Shown in pieces: positions 1-7,688 of a stretch of 64,000 bases of DNA; the stretch's first letter is position 1; the number at the start of each line of letters is the position of its first letter. The position numbers and the translations under genes are program-made. Origin of the DNA: Flavobacterium notoginsengisoli (GTDB lineage Bacteria > Bacteroidota > Bacteroidia > Flavobacteriales > Flavobacteriaceae). Below the pieces are notes generated by a model. It did not search any database and was not told the origin of the DNA. It saw nothing but the letters and a program-made list of their open reading frames with translations. The stretch is taken from assembly GCF_014207905.1 (NCBI RefSeq), contig NZ_JACHLB010000009.1, forward strand, positions 100,727 to 164,726, written 5' to 3'.

Positions 1-44
1 TTTCTACACTCTTTTTCCCGAGAGCTCGATAATTTGTTATAAAG

Positions 45-218
45 GCAGGTCTCCTGGCTTGCGTCTTGTTGTTTTCCTTCCCATCACGCATGGCGTGGCA
101 GTGGCTTTGTAGTTTACAACAAGCATTCGTTTTAGAACTAAGCTTACAGTTGCGGGTACAGCTCAAGAAATTACTTGATTCCCTTTTAATGTGTTTTTAA
201 TTTAAAAACACAACCTTA
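45..218 (-). ncRNA. Cobalamin (B12) riboswitch
   Basis: Read on the minus strand, this segment shows the hallmark order of a cobalamin aptamer: an AAAAGGGAA segment, a CCCGCAACTGT segment, the B12 box AAGCCACTG, then GGGAAGG, and a closing CCAGGAGACCTGCC stem. It would bind adenosyl- or another cobalamin and repress the downstream gene. That gene lies beyond the left edge of the window, because transcription runs toward position 1. From family knowledge it is probably a TonB-dependent receptor or another B12 transport or synthesis gene. The cob genes at 303-4089 lie upstream of the element, not under it. Exact ends are estimated from the conserved segments. Confidence 0.93.
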
Positions 219-226
219 ATTTGCTG

Positions 227-234
227 CAAAGATA
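227..234 (-). promoter_or_regulatory. Promoter -7 box TATCTTTG for the riboswitch transcript
   Basis: The minus strand reads TATCTTTG, which matches the Bacteroidota -7 consensus TAnnTTTG. It sits just upstream of the first riboswitch segment, with a TTTG about 21 nt further upstream as a possible -33 element. This suggests that the off-window gene has its own promoter after cobC. Confidence 0.6.
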
Positions 235-302
235 AAGTTAAAAATATTGAATATTCAAATTTGTTTCACTTTTAAGATTTAATAATCAAACAAATTGAAT
301 AT

Positions 303-836
303 TTATAGCTCGATTCTAATAACTTCTCCAAAATCAACTTTATTATTAAATGCATCTTTTAAAGGAAGTGAAGTTTGATGACATAAAATACTTCTTATAA
401 TTCCGGCATGAGCAACGATAACAATTGGCTCTTTTATTTTTGAAATTTCATTTGATAAAAAATCACCGACTCTTTCGTGTAATTCGACAAAAGATTCTCC
501 ATTTGAAACTTTAATATTGACAAAATCTTCCATCCAAGGATTAAGTTCTTCTGGCGGAATTTCGTTCCAGTTTTTTAATTCCCAGTCGCCAAAATTCATT
601 TCTTTTAGTCGATCGTCTTCTTGATACGAAATGGTATTTATATTTTCTCGAATATATTTTGCTAAAAGCGTACAACGTTTTAAAGGACTTGAAAAAATAA
701 TAGCTTCAGAAGGCAATTCTGAAACAATTCGACTGAAAATTTCATCAAAAGGCTCAGCAATATCGACATCAGATTGTCCGTAACAGACACCTTTCTTGCA
801 AATAGTTTCGGTATGGCGAACTAGATAAACTTCCAT
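303..836 (-). CDS. cobC: Alpha-ribazole phosphatase / histidine phosphatase CobC
   Basis: Removes phosphate from alpha-ribazole-5'-phosphate (or adenosylcobalamin 5'-phosphate) in the late steps of cobalamin nucleotide-loop assembly. The chosen start gives a protein opening MEVYLVRHTET, whose VRHTET is the catalytic RHGxT-type motif. Further on are SSPLKRC, the GDWE segment and VAHAGIIR with the second catalytic His, all typical of the phosphoglycerate-mutase fold. A longer reading frame reaches 896, but its extra 20 residues are not family-like and would run deep into cobS. The ATG at 836 lies inside the last codons of cobS (16-nt overlap), which suggests translational coupling. A histidine phosphatase of other specificity is possible, but the cob context favours CobC. 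Confidence 0.88.
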   Translation of the reverse strand: MEVYLVRHTETICKKGVCYGQSDVDIAEPFDEIFSRIVSELPSEAIIFSSPLKRCTLLAKYIRENINTISYQEDDRLKEMNFGDWELKNWNEIPPEELNPWMEDFVNIKVSNGESFVELHERVGDFLSNEISKIKEPIVIVAHAGIIRSILCHQTSLPLKDAFNNKVDFGEVIRIEL

Positions 837-1606
837 AAAAATAAAGTACTTAAGTAAAAGACAACTTCGCAAACTTGCTGTGTTGCGCCCAAACAATCGC
901 CTGTATAACCATCAATCCATTTCTGAAAATATCTCGCAAGAAAATATCTTGTTATGAAAACTGGAATTACTGCCAGAAACAATTTAGGATCAAAACAAGA
1001 GAATGCTAATAAAGGAACTAATCCAAAGAAAAATGAACCAAAAACTTCTTTCCAAGTATATTGTTTGGCTATAGGTTTGCTTTTGCTCGAAGCATCTTCG
1101 CGAGAATATTCATGAGTAAAAATAATGCTGATTGCTGCCAATCGGCTCAAAGAATGAGCAGAAATAAATAGTAGAAAAATGAGAAAAAAGTTAGTTGTAA
1201 AAAGTGAAATGGATTCTGAAAGCAATTTAAATTTTACCAGGAAAAGCAAAACCAATCCAATTGCGCCATACGCTCCAATAGCGCTATCTTTCATTATAAT
1301 TAAAATTTTTTCTTTGGTCCAACCGCCGCCAAAACCATCACATACATCAGCAAATCCGTCTTCATGAAAAGCTCCAGTTGTTAAAACAGAAGTTATTATA
1401 GCAAAAATTACAGCGGTTTCTGTGGAAAGAAAAAATGAAAAAAGATAAAAAGCTAAAAATGAAATACTCCCAACAATCCATCCAATAAAGGGAAAATATC
1501 TGGTGGCTTTATTTAAATAATCTGGCTGATGTGTAATGTTTTTGGGACATGGAATTCTTGTGTAGAACATTAAACAGGTAAAGAAAATATGGAGTTCTTT
1601 TTTCAT
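821..1606 (-). CDS. cobS: Adenosylcobinamide-GDP ribazoletransferase (cobalamin synthase)
   Basis: Integral membrane enzyme that joins adenosylcobinamide-GDP to alpha-ribazole (phosphate), the last assembly step of cobalamin. The 261-residue length and several hydrophobic segments fit CobS. The family motif is clear around residues 80-100: HEDGFADVCDGFGGG, followed by a KDSAIGAYG segment, which carry the Asp residues used for metal and substrate binding. It overlaps cobC downstream by 16 nt and follows bluB-cobT after a 180-nt gap that holds a palindromic repeat. No corrin-ring genes are present, so it acts here in salvage or remodelling. Confidence 0.95.
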   Translation of the reverse strand: MKKELHIFFTCLMFYTRIPCPKNITHQPDYLNKATRYFPFIGWIVGSISFLAFYLFSFFLSTETAVIFAIITSVLTTGAFHEDGFADVCDGFGGGWTKEKILIIMKDSAIGAYGAIGLVLLFLVKFKLLSESISLFTTNFFLIFLLFISAHSLSRLAAISIIFTHEYSREDASSKSKPIAKQYTWKEVFGSFFFGLVPLLAFSCFDPKLFLAVIPVFITRYFLARYFQKWIDGYTGDCLGATQQVCEVVFYLSTLFLWKFI

Positions 1607-1632
1607 TTAAGATGATTTTTTTAGATCTAGTA

Positions 1633-1732
1633 TGTCATTTCGACGAAGGAGAAATCTCCATAAGAAACTCTACAAAGATTGGCTTTTCGTTATGGAGCTA
1701 CTTGCGAAGATTTCTCCTTCGTCGAAATGACA
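1633..1732. repeat. 100-bp palindromic intergenic element (subtype A)
   Basis: Two 25-nt arms, 1633-1657 and 1708-1732, are perfect reverse complements beginning TGTCATTTCGACGAAGG, separated by about 50 nt. The centre contains TACAAAGATT and AGCTACTTGCGA. Words of the same kind occur in the centre of the elements at 25626-25715 and 28305-28406, although their arms differ. It sits between bluB-cobT and cobS and could form a long RNA hairpin. Confidence 0.9.
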
Positions 1733-1786
1733 AAAATGCGAATAAATATAATAGGGAACATTTTTTTTGAAAACTGATATTGAATA

Positions 1787-3466
1787 CTATTTCTTACTTA
1801 TTCCTGCGCTTTCAAAACTCGCCATTTCATTCAAAAAAACTTCAGCCGATTTTAAAATAGGAAAAGCGACAGCACATCCTGTTCCTTCGCCTAAGCGTAA
1901 ATCGAGATTTAAAATTGGTTTTGCATTGAGATAATTTAAGAGTTTTATATGAGCTTTTTCAGCAGAGCAATGACAGAAAACAGCATTTTTTGAAATGTTC
2001 GAATTTATTTTTAAAGCTATCAAATATGCGACAGTACAAATAAAACCATCAACTAAAATGAGCATTTTGTTTTCAAACGCCGACAGCATTCCGCCAGCCA
2101 TTTGAAGAATTTCAAAACCTCCAAAATAAGCAAGTTGTGACATCAATTCGGCTTGACCGGAATAATTTTCTATAGCTTTTTTTAGAATATTTTGCTTTTG
2201 AATTAGTTTTTCATCCGAAACTCCAGTTCCTTTTCCAACACATTCTTCAATCGAGAATCCTGTTAAAAGGCTCATTAAAACAGAAGCGGTAGAAGTATTT
2301 CCAATTCCCATTTCGCCAAAACCAATGCAGTTAGAACCAGATTTTGCAATATTTTCTACAATCGATTTCCCTTTATCCAAACACAATTGAACTTCAGTTT
2401 CACTCATAGCAGAAACATGAAGAAACGATTGGGTTCCTTTTGCAATTTTCGCATTAATTAATTTTGTATTTGTTGGGAAATCATAATTTACGCCAGCATC
2501 AACAATAGATAATTGTATGTCGTTTTGTTTGCAGAAAACATTTATTGCTGCACCGCCATCAAGAAAATTAGTTACCATTTGTCGCGTCACATCTTGCGGA
2601 TAATCGCTTACGCCATGATTAGCAATTCCGTGATCTGCAGCAAAAACTACTATGTTTGGTTTTTCAATTTTCGGATTTAAAGTCTCAAAAACCGTTGCCA
2701 TTTGAAAAGCTAGAGTTTCTAACGTTCCCAAAGAACCAACAGGTTTGGTTTTAGAATCTATTTTTTCTTGTAAACGAATATTGAAATCAGTTTTATTTTC
2801 GATCTCAGTTTTCGATTTTAAATCAAAATCAGAAATATTTATTTTATGGATTTCAGTAATTTCTTTGCAGATTGGAGCTTCCGATTTCTGTTTCCAATTC
2901 AATTGCTGGAGCATTGGCTGATTATTGTAATTGGTAGCTGGTTTTCCGATGCAGAAATAGCCAAGAGGCTCTATATTTTCAGGCAAATCGAGGATTTTTT
3001 TAAACTGATAATAATTTAGAATAGAAACCCAGCCCATTCCGTAACCTTGTTCTGTTAACGAAAGCCAAATATTTTGCGCAGCACAAACCGAACTGAATTT
3101 TACGGCTTCATTACTGCCAATTGTGCCAATCGTAAATTGGTTCAAAACCGAGCGATCGTAAGCAATTATGAGTCCGATTGGCGCTTCTTCAATTGCTTCC
3201 AGTTTTAGCGAATTGTACAATTCTTTTTGTTTCTCGTTATCGGTAAGTTCAGCCGCTTTTTTGTTATAATCTAAAAACAGATTTTTAATCGAAGTTTTTA
3301 CTTCATTAGATTTTATGAGGAAATATCTAGTCGCATCGGTCAATCCGACAGAAGGCGCCCAATGACCTGCCTGCAAAGCTTTCTGAATTACTTCGTCAGG
3401 AACTTCATCGGTTGTAAAATGTCGGGTGTCACGGCGTGATTTTAATATGTCGTCTAGATTGCTCAT
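1787..3466 (-). CDS. bluB-cobT: BluB-CobT fusion: DMB synthase plus nicotinate-nucleotide-DMB phosphoribosyltransferase
   Basis: One 559-residue chain covers two consecutive steps of lower-ligand synthesis. Residues 1 to about 200 are a nitroreductase-fold BluB: RRDTRHF near the start and APSVGLT around residue 38, as in enzymes that convert reduced FMN to 5,6-dimethylbenzimidazole (DMB). Residues from about 210 to 559 are CobT, which transfers DMB onto nicotinate mononucleotide to give alpha-ribazole phosphate. Visible CobT motifs are KPVGSLGTLE, the AADHG segment, GEMGIGNTSTAS and the C-terminal GEGTGCAVAFP with the catalytic Glu. The fusion would couple formation and use of DMB. It lies between cobU and cobS on the same strand. 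Confidence 0.95.
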   Translation of the reverse strand: MSNLDDILKSRRDTRHFTTDEVPDEVIQKALQAGHWAPSVGLTDATRYFLIKSNEVKTSIKNLFLDYNKKAAELTDNEKQKELYNSLKLEAIEEAPIGLIIAYDRSVLNQFTIGTIGSNEAVKFSSVCAAQNIWLSLTEQGYGMGWVSILNYYQFKKILDLPENIEPLGYFCIGKPATNYNNQPMLQQLNWKQKSEAPICKEITEIHKINISDFDLKSKTEIENKTDFNIRLQEKIDSKTKPVGSLGTLETLAFQMATVFETLNPKIEKPNIVVFAADHGIANHGVSDYPQDVTRQMVTNFLDGGAAINVFCKQNDIQLSIVDAGVNYDFPTNTKLINAKIAKGTQSFLHVSAMSETEVQLCLDKGKSIVENIAKSGSNCIGFGEMGIGNTSTASVLMSLLTGFSIEECVGKGTGVSDEKLIQKQNILKKAIENYSGQAELMSQLAYFGGFEILQMAGGMLSAFENKMLILVDGFICTVAYLIALKINSNISKNAVFCHCSAEKAHIKLLNYLNAKPILNLDLRLGEGTGCAVAFPILKSAEVFLNEMASFESAGISKK

Positions 3467-3521
3467 GCTATAAAATTACAATTTTTAAATCCCAAATTCC
3501 AAGGTCAAACTCTAAAAAAGA

Positions 3522-3567
3522 AAATTCCAAATTCCAAAGCTCAGTATAGTTTTGGAATTTGGAATTT
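3522..3567. repeat. Perfect 17-bp inverted repeat of the word AATTCC/GGAATT
   Basis: Arm 3522-3538 (AAATTCCAAATTCCAAA) and arm 3551-3567 are exact reverse complements around a 12-nt loop, between cobU and bluB-cobT. Each arm is itself an iterated short word. It is one of several intergenic hairpins of this style in the window. A related AAATTCC / GGGATTT pair occurs at 36535-36625. Confidence 0.85.
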
Positions 3568-3582
3568 ATAATTTGGATATTT

Positions 3583-4089
3583 TTATTTGATTTTAACTGG
3601 AATTCCAGAAACCATCAGAACCACTTCATCTGCATTTTCGGCAAGAAACTGGTTCATCCAACCTTGAAGTTCGACAAATTTTCTTCCGATATGAGTTTCT
3701 GCATGAACACCCATTCCGATTTCATTGGTCACAATAATGATATTAGTGTTTTTTTGATTAGCAATTGCAAGAAATTCTTTTTTGGCTTCTTCCAAACTTA
3801 ATTCAACATTGTTTTTAGTGTCCACAAAAAAGTTTGTCAGCCAAAGTGTAACGCAATCAATTAAAGCGGTTTTTTCTGAAAAATCAATTTTACTTAAATA
3901 TTTTTCTTCCTCGATATTTGTCCAACGTTCGTCTCTTTCTTTTTGATGTCTATCAATTCGGTTTTGAAAATCAGAATCCCATTTTCTTGCTGTTGCAATA
4001 TATAAAGGCGAATTGGAAAGTTCTAAAGCTAGTTTTTGAGCGTAACTGCTTTTTCCAGAGCGTTCGCCACCAGTTATTAAAAAAATCAT
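3583..4089 (-). CDS. cobU: Adenosylcobinamide kinase / guanylyltransferase
   Basis: Bifunctional enzyme that phosphorylates adenosylcobinamide and then adds GMP, preparing it for CobS. The protein has 168 residues, close to the family size. It opens with the P-loop ITGGERSGKSSYAQKLA, followed by the IATARKWD segment, DCVTLWLTNFF around residue 80 and VTNEIGMGVH around residue 125, which are the conserved CobU blocks. It is the first of the minus-strand cob genes in transcription order. Its presence without corrin-ring genes points to cobinamide salvage. Confidence 0.95.
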   Translation of the reverse strand: MIFLITGGERSGKSSYAQKLALELSNSPLYIATARKWDSDFQNRIDRHQKERDERWTNIEEEKYLSKIDFSEKTALIDCVTLWLTNFFVDTKNNVELSLEEAKKEFLAIANQKNTNIIIVTNEIGMGVHAETHIGRKFVELQGWMNQFLAENADEVVLMVSGIPVKIK

Positions 4090-4107
4090 TTTAATTCGTT
4101 TGTAAAT

Positions 4108-4163
4108 TATAAGTTAGAATATGTCTGCCAAGTTAATAATTAACAACTAACAATTTATAATTA
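4108..4163. repeat. AT-rich iterated-word repeat (TTAACAATTAATAA type)
   Basis: The gap between cobU and the Cys-rich gene consists largely of repeated TAATTAACAA / TAACAATT words with internal inverted symmetry. No coding potential is seen. Confidence 0.6.
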
Positions 4164-4167
4164 ACAA

Positions 4168-4530
4168 TTAATAAGGGCAATGTCGGCAGTTATTTCCGCA
4201 GCAAGTTCCTCTTTTGAGATGGAACCAAGTTTTAAAAACATATTTTCCGTCTTCAATGTAATAATCGATTCCTTCAATTAAATTTTCAGTTTTAGGTAAA
4301 GAAATGGCTTTGTTTTTAGGTGCGTTTTGCGGAGTTATGGTTTCGACATAAGCATCAATTTTATCTTCGCAAGCTTCTTTGAAACAAATTGGACAAAGGC
4401 AATCGCCTCCTTCAGAAAGATTAAATATTGGCGGGTAATCATTGCACCAGCATTTGGTTTCTACAGATATATCTCCACAGCTGAATTCAGAATCACAGCT
4501 TGAGCAAATTTTCATTTTTGTGGTATTCAT
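4168..4530 (-). CDS. Cysteine-rich CWC plus DUF5522 protein
   Basis: Small protein of 120 residues with two Cys-rich modules. Residues 1-60 hold a CWC-type cluster (CSSCDSEFSCG, then KCWC and CLCPICF). The C-terminus ends with HLKRGTCCGNNCRHCPY, the DUF5522 signature. The spacing of the Cys pairs suggests metal binding, but no function is established. The start at 4530 (MNTTKMKIC) is preferred over the longer frame to 4632, which would overlap the divergent btuF start and adds residues unlike the family. It is transcribed away from btuF across a short shared promoter region, so co-regulation with B12 uptake is possible but unproven. Confidence 0.85.
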   Translation of the reverse strand: MNTTKMKICSSCDSEFSCGDISVETKCWCNDYPPIFNLSEGGDCLCPICFKEACEDKIDAYVETITPQNAPKNKAISLPKTENLIEGIDYYIEDGKYVFKTWFHLKRGTCCGNNCRHCPY

Positions 4531-4595
4531 GTTGTAAAGATACAATTGTTTAAATTTGTAAGAATAAAGGTAAACAAAAAAAATAGAAAATACTT

Positions 4596-4603
4596 TACCT
4601 TTG
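4596..4603 (+). promoter_or_regulatory. Promoter -7 box TACCTTTG of the btuFCD genes
   Basis: TACCTTTG matches TAnnTTTG and lies 20 nt before the btuF ATG at 4624. The promoter of the divergent CWC gene must lie in the same short interval (4531-4623). Confidence 0.6.
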
Positions 4604-4623
4604 TGCCATCCAAAACCTAAACC

Positions 4624-5766
4624 ATGAGACAAATATTCCCTAAAATGATTTTTGCAGCAGTTTTTTTTATCCTTACAGGATGTAAGAAGAACGAAAAAAC
4701 AGAACCTGTAAAAACAATAAATGCCAAAAATAGTATCGAATATGCATCAGGACTTTCAATCGTAAAATATGACGATTATTCTGTTGTAACTGTTTCAAAT
4801 CCATGGCCAAATGCAGATAAAGATTTCAAATATATCTTAAAAGAAAAAGACGCAAAAGTTCCAGATAGTCTTCAATCTTATACTTCAATTCAGGTTCCGC
4901 TAGAGTCTGTTGTGGTTACTTCAACAACTAATATTCCATTTTTAGAAATGTTGGAAGTAGAAAACAAATTAGTTGGTTTTCCGCATACCGATTATATTTC
5001 TTCGGAAAAAACCAGAGCTTTAATTGACAAAGGTTCTGTGAAAAACGTTGGACAAAATGAAAAATTGAATATCGAGCAATTAATAGAATTGGCACCAAAT
5101 TTAATTGTCACTTTTGGAGTTGATAATAACAATCCGATGTTGGATAATCTGAAAAAAAGTGGTTTAAATGTTCTAATTCAAGGTGATTGGATGGAACAAT
5201 CTCCTCTTGGAAAAGCAGAATGGATAAAACTTTACGGAGCTTTATTCGGAAAAGAAGATAAAGCAAAAGAACTTTTTGATAAAATCGTAGAAAGTTACAA
5301 TCAGGCTAAGAAATTAGTTGCCGATAAACCTGCAACATCTAAAGTATTGTATGGTTCAATGTACGAAGATGTTTGGTATGTTGCCAAAGGAAATAGCTGG
5401 GTCGCACAGTTTATGAAAGATGCTCAAGCAACTTATTTATGGGCAGATTTAAAGGGAAGTGGAAGCGAAGGTTTATCATTCGAAAAAGTTTTAGACAAAG
5501 CCAAAACAGCTAATGTTTGGATTGCTTCGGGATCTTTTAAAAGTCTTGACGAACTACAAAAAGCAAACCCGCATTACGGAGAATTTGATGCTTTTAAAAA
5601 TAAAAGTGTTTATAATTTTGAAGGAAAACTAGGTGCAACAGGCGGAACAGTTTATTACGAACTAGCGCCAAGCCGTCCAGATTTGGTGTTGAAAGATTAT
5701 ATCAAGATTTTTCATCCTGATTTATTGGCGAGTTACGAATTTACTTTCGCATCAAAACTGAATTAA
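4624..5766 (+). CDS. btuF: Cobalamin-type ABC transporter substrate-binding lipoprotein
   Basis: Periplasmic-side binding lipoprotein of the BtuF/FepB class, 380 residues. The signal peptide ends in ILTGC, giving a lipidated Cys at about residue 20. The mature part has the class III binding-protein pattern: a first lobe with VVTSTTNIPFLEMLEV, a segment ELAPNLIVTFG, a long linking helix, and a second lobe. It is followed immediately by the permease gene (1 nt gap) and then the ATPase. A heme or siderophore ligand cannot be excluded from sequence alone, but the adjacent cob genes make corrinoid (vitamin B12 or cobinamide) the best guess. Confidence 0.85.
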   Translation: MRQIFPKMIFAAVFFILTGCKKNEKTEPVKTINAKNSIEYASGLSIVKYDDYSVVTVSNPWPNADKDFKYILKEKDAKVPDSLQSYTSIQVPLESVVVTSTTNIPFLEMLEVENKLVGFPHTDYISSEKTRALIDKGSVKNVGQNEKLNIEQLIELAPNLIVTFGVDNNNPMLDNLKKSGLNVLIQGDWMEQSPLGKAEWIKLYGALFGKEDKAKELFDKIVESYNQAKKLVADKPATSKVLYGSMYEDVWYVAKGNSWVAQFMKDAQATYLWADLKGSGSEGLSFEKVLDKAKTANVWIASGSFKSLDELQKANPHYGEFDAFKNKSVYNFEGKLGATGGTVYYELAPSRPDLVLKDYIKIFHPDLLASYEFTFASKLN

Positions 5767-5767
5767 T

Positions 5768-6796
5768 TTGGCAAATAAAAAACGAAATACCATTTTATTT
5801 GCAGTTTTGACTTTAGGTCTTTTATTGATGTTTTTTGCAAGCATTAGTTTAGGATCGGTTACTATTCCGCTAAAAGATGTTGTGGCAAGTCTGACTGGAG
5901 GTCATGCCACAAAATCGACTTGGGAATATATTATTATTAATTACCGTTTGCCAAAAGCAATTACAGCAGTTTTAGTCGGAAGTGGATTATCAATCAGCGG
6001 GCTTTTAATGCAGACTTTGTTCCGAAATCCACTTGCTGGACCTTACGTTTTAGGATTGAGTTCTGGCGCGAGTTTAGGAGTTGCCTTTGTAATTTTAGGA
6101 GCTGGGTTTTTGCCTTCGTTTTTAAGTGCAATTGCATTGTCTTCGTATGGAATTGTTTTGGCTTCTACTTTTGGAAGTACATTAGTTTTATTACTCGTTT
6201 TATTGGTTTCACAGCGTTTGCGCGATACTATGGCAATCTTGATAGTCGGATTAATGTTTGGAAGTTTTACCACAGCAATTGTGAGTGTTCTAACTTACTT
6301 CAGTACAGCAGAACAGCTTCAAAAATTTACTTTTTGGTCAATGGGAAGTCTTGGGAATCTTTCGTGGGCTACAATCGGAATTTTAACAACTTGTGTTGTA
6401 ATCGGATTGCTTTTAAGTGCCAAAAGCATAAAACCTTTAAATGCATTACTTCTTGGAGAAAATTACGCCAAAAGCATGGGTTTGAATTTTAAACAGGCAA
6501 GATTAATAATCATTTTTGCAACTAGTATTTTATCTGGAGCAATTACTGCATTTGCGGGTCCGATTGCATTTATTGGTTTAGCTGTGCCACATATTGCAAA
6601 ATTGACTTTTCAAACCAGTAATCACACTATATTGTTTTGGAGTACTTTATTCTTTGGATCAATTATAATGTTGTTTTGTGATATTGTTTCGCAAATGCCT
6701 GGTTTAGATGTTACGCTTCCTATAAATGCCATTACATCTATAATTGGTGCGCCGGTTGTTATTTGGCTTTTAGTTAGAAAAAGAAATTTTCAATAA
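5768..6796 (+). CDS. btuC: FecCD-family ABC transporter permease (B12 uptake)
   Basis: Inner-membrane permease of the BtuC/FecCD family, 342 residues with about ten hydrophobic segments. Conserved blocks are RLPKAITAVLVGSGLSISG, the GPYVLGLSSGASLG segment and FAGPIAFIGLAVPHIAK near the C-terminus, which contacts the ATPase. The start is a TTG at 5768, one base after the btuF stop codon. Translation is therefore probably coupled to btuF, because there is no room for an independent ribosome site. No other in-frame start near this point fits the family N-terminus. Confidence 0.9.
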   Translation: MANKKRNTILFAVLTLGLLLMFFASISLGSVTIPLKDVVASLTGGHATKSTWEYIIINYRLPKAITAVLVGSGLSISGLLMQTLFRNPLAGPYVLGLSSGASLGVAFVILGAGFLPSFLSAIALSSYGIVLASTFGSTLVLLLVLLVSQRLRDTMAILIVGLMFGSFTTAIVSVLTYFSTAEQLQKFTFWSMGSLGNLSWATIGILTTCVVIGLLLSAKSIKPLNALLLGENYAKSMGLNFKQARLIIIFATSILSGAITAFAGPIAFIGLAVPHIAKLTFQTSNHTILFWSTLFFGSIIMLFCDIVSQMPGLDVTLPINAITSIIGAPVVIWLLVRKRNFQ

Positions 6797-6810
6797 TTTG
6801 TTTAGCCACT

Positions 6811-6826
6811 CCCGATAGCGATCGGG
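6811..6826. repeat. Small palindrome CCCGATagcgATCGGG
   Basis: A 6-bp GC-rich stem with a 4-nt loop lies in the 115-nt gap between btuC and btuD. It is followed at about 6869-6906 by iterated CTTAG words (CTTAGAGCCTTAG and similar). It may act as an RNA hairpin that changes btuD expression relative to btuC. Confidence 0.7.
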
Positions 6827-6911
6827 ATATAAAGATTAGCACAGATTTTTTAATTATTTAGATAAAAAAAACTTAGAGCCTTAGTATCTCAGAATCTTAG
6901 AACCTTTAAAA

Positions 6912-7688
6912 ATGAAATCAATTCTAACTACATCGCATCTAAATATCGGATATAAATCCAAGAAAGGTGTTATGAATATTGCTGAGAATCTGAATTTGAA
7001 TTTAGAAGCAGGAAAACTAATTACTTTAATCGGAGCAAACGGAATTGGAAAATCGACTTTATTGAGAACGATTACTGGAATTCAAAAGCCTTTGTCGGGA
7101 AATGTTTATTTGAATGAAAAAGAGATTTCGAATTATAAACCTTTAGAATTAGCACAGAATTTAAGTCTGGTTTTAACCGAAAAATTGCCACCAAGTAATT
7201 TGTCGGTTTTTGAATTAGTTGCTTTAGGTCGTCAGCCTTATACCAATTGGGTTGATAAATTGTCAAATGAAGATGTTGTAAAAGTTCAAGAAGCAATGCA
7301 ATTAACGCAAATTGAGCATTTAGCTTCAAAAAAACATTTTCAAATTAGCGATGGACAATTGCAGAAAGTTTTAATTGCAAGAGCTTTGGCACAAGATACG
7401 CCGCTAATTATTTTAGATGAACCAACAACTCATTTAGATTTACTGCATAAAGTTTCTTTATTTAAATTATTGAAGAAACTAACACAAGAAACTCAAAAGT
7501 GCATTTTGTTTTCTACGCATGATATTGATCTTGCTATTCAGTTAAGTGACGAAATGATTATGATGACGCCAGAAAATATTACACAAGATCAGCCTTGTAA
7601 TTTGATTTCGAATGGAAGTTTCAGCAATTTATTTAAAGATGAAAATATTGTTTTTGATGCTGAAAAAGGGAAGTTTATTGTGAATTAA
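6912..7688 (+). CDS. btuD: ABC transporter ATP-binding protein (B12 uptake)
   Basis: ATPase of 258 residues that would power BtuC. Walker A is GANGIGKST (about residue 38), the signature segment is the variant ISDGQLQKV in place of LSGGQ, and Walker B is LIILDEPTTHLD followed by the switch His in FSTHD. This is the normal pattern of the FecE/BtuD branch. It is separated from btuC by 115 nt of repeat sequence rather than tightly coupled. It converges with the next minus-strand gene, and the two stop codons overlap by 4 nt. Confidence 0.9.
   Translation: MKSILTTSHLNIGYKSKKGVMNIAENLNLNLEAGKLITLIGANGIGKSTLLRTITGIQKPLSGNVYLNEKEISNYKPLELAQNLSLVLTEKLPPSNLSVFELVALGRQPYTNWVDKLSNEDVVKVQEAMQLTQIEHLASKKHFQISDGQLQKVLIARALAQDTPLIILDEPTTHLDLLHKVSLFKLLKKLTQETQKCILFSTHDIDLAIQLSDEMIMMTPENITQDQPCNLISNGSFSNLFKDENIVFDAEKGKFIVN

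Noticed and set aside
1633..1732. Insertion sequence with terminal inverted repeats
   Set aside because: Only about 50 nt lie between the arms and no transposase frame exists. It is a palindromic repeat element.
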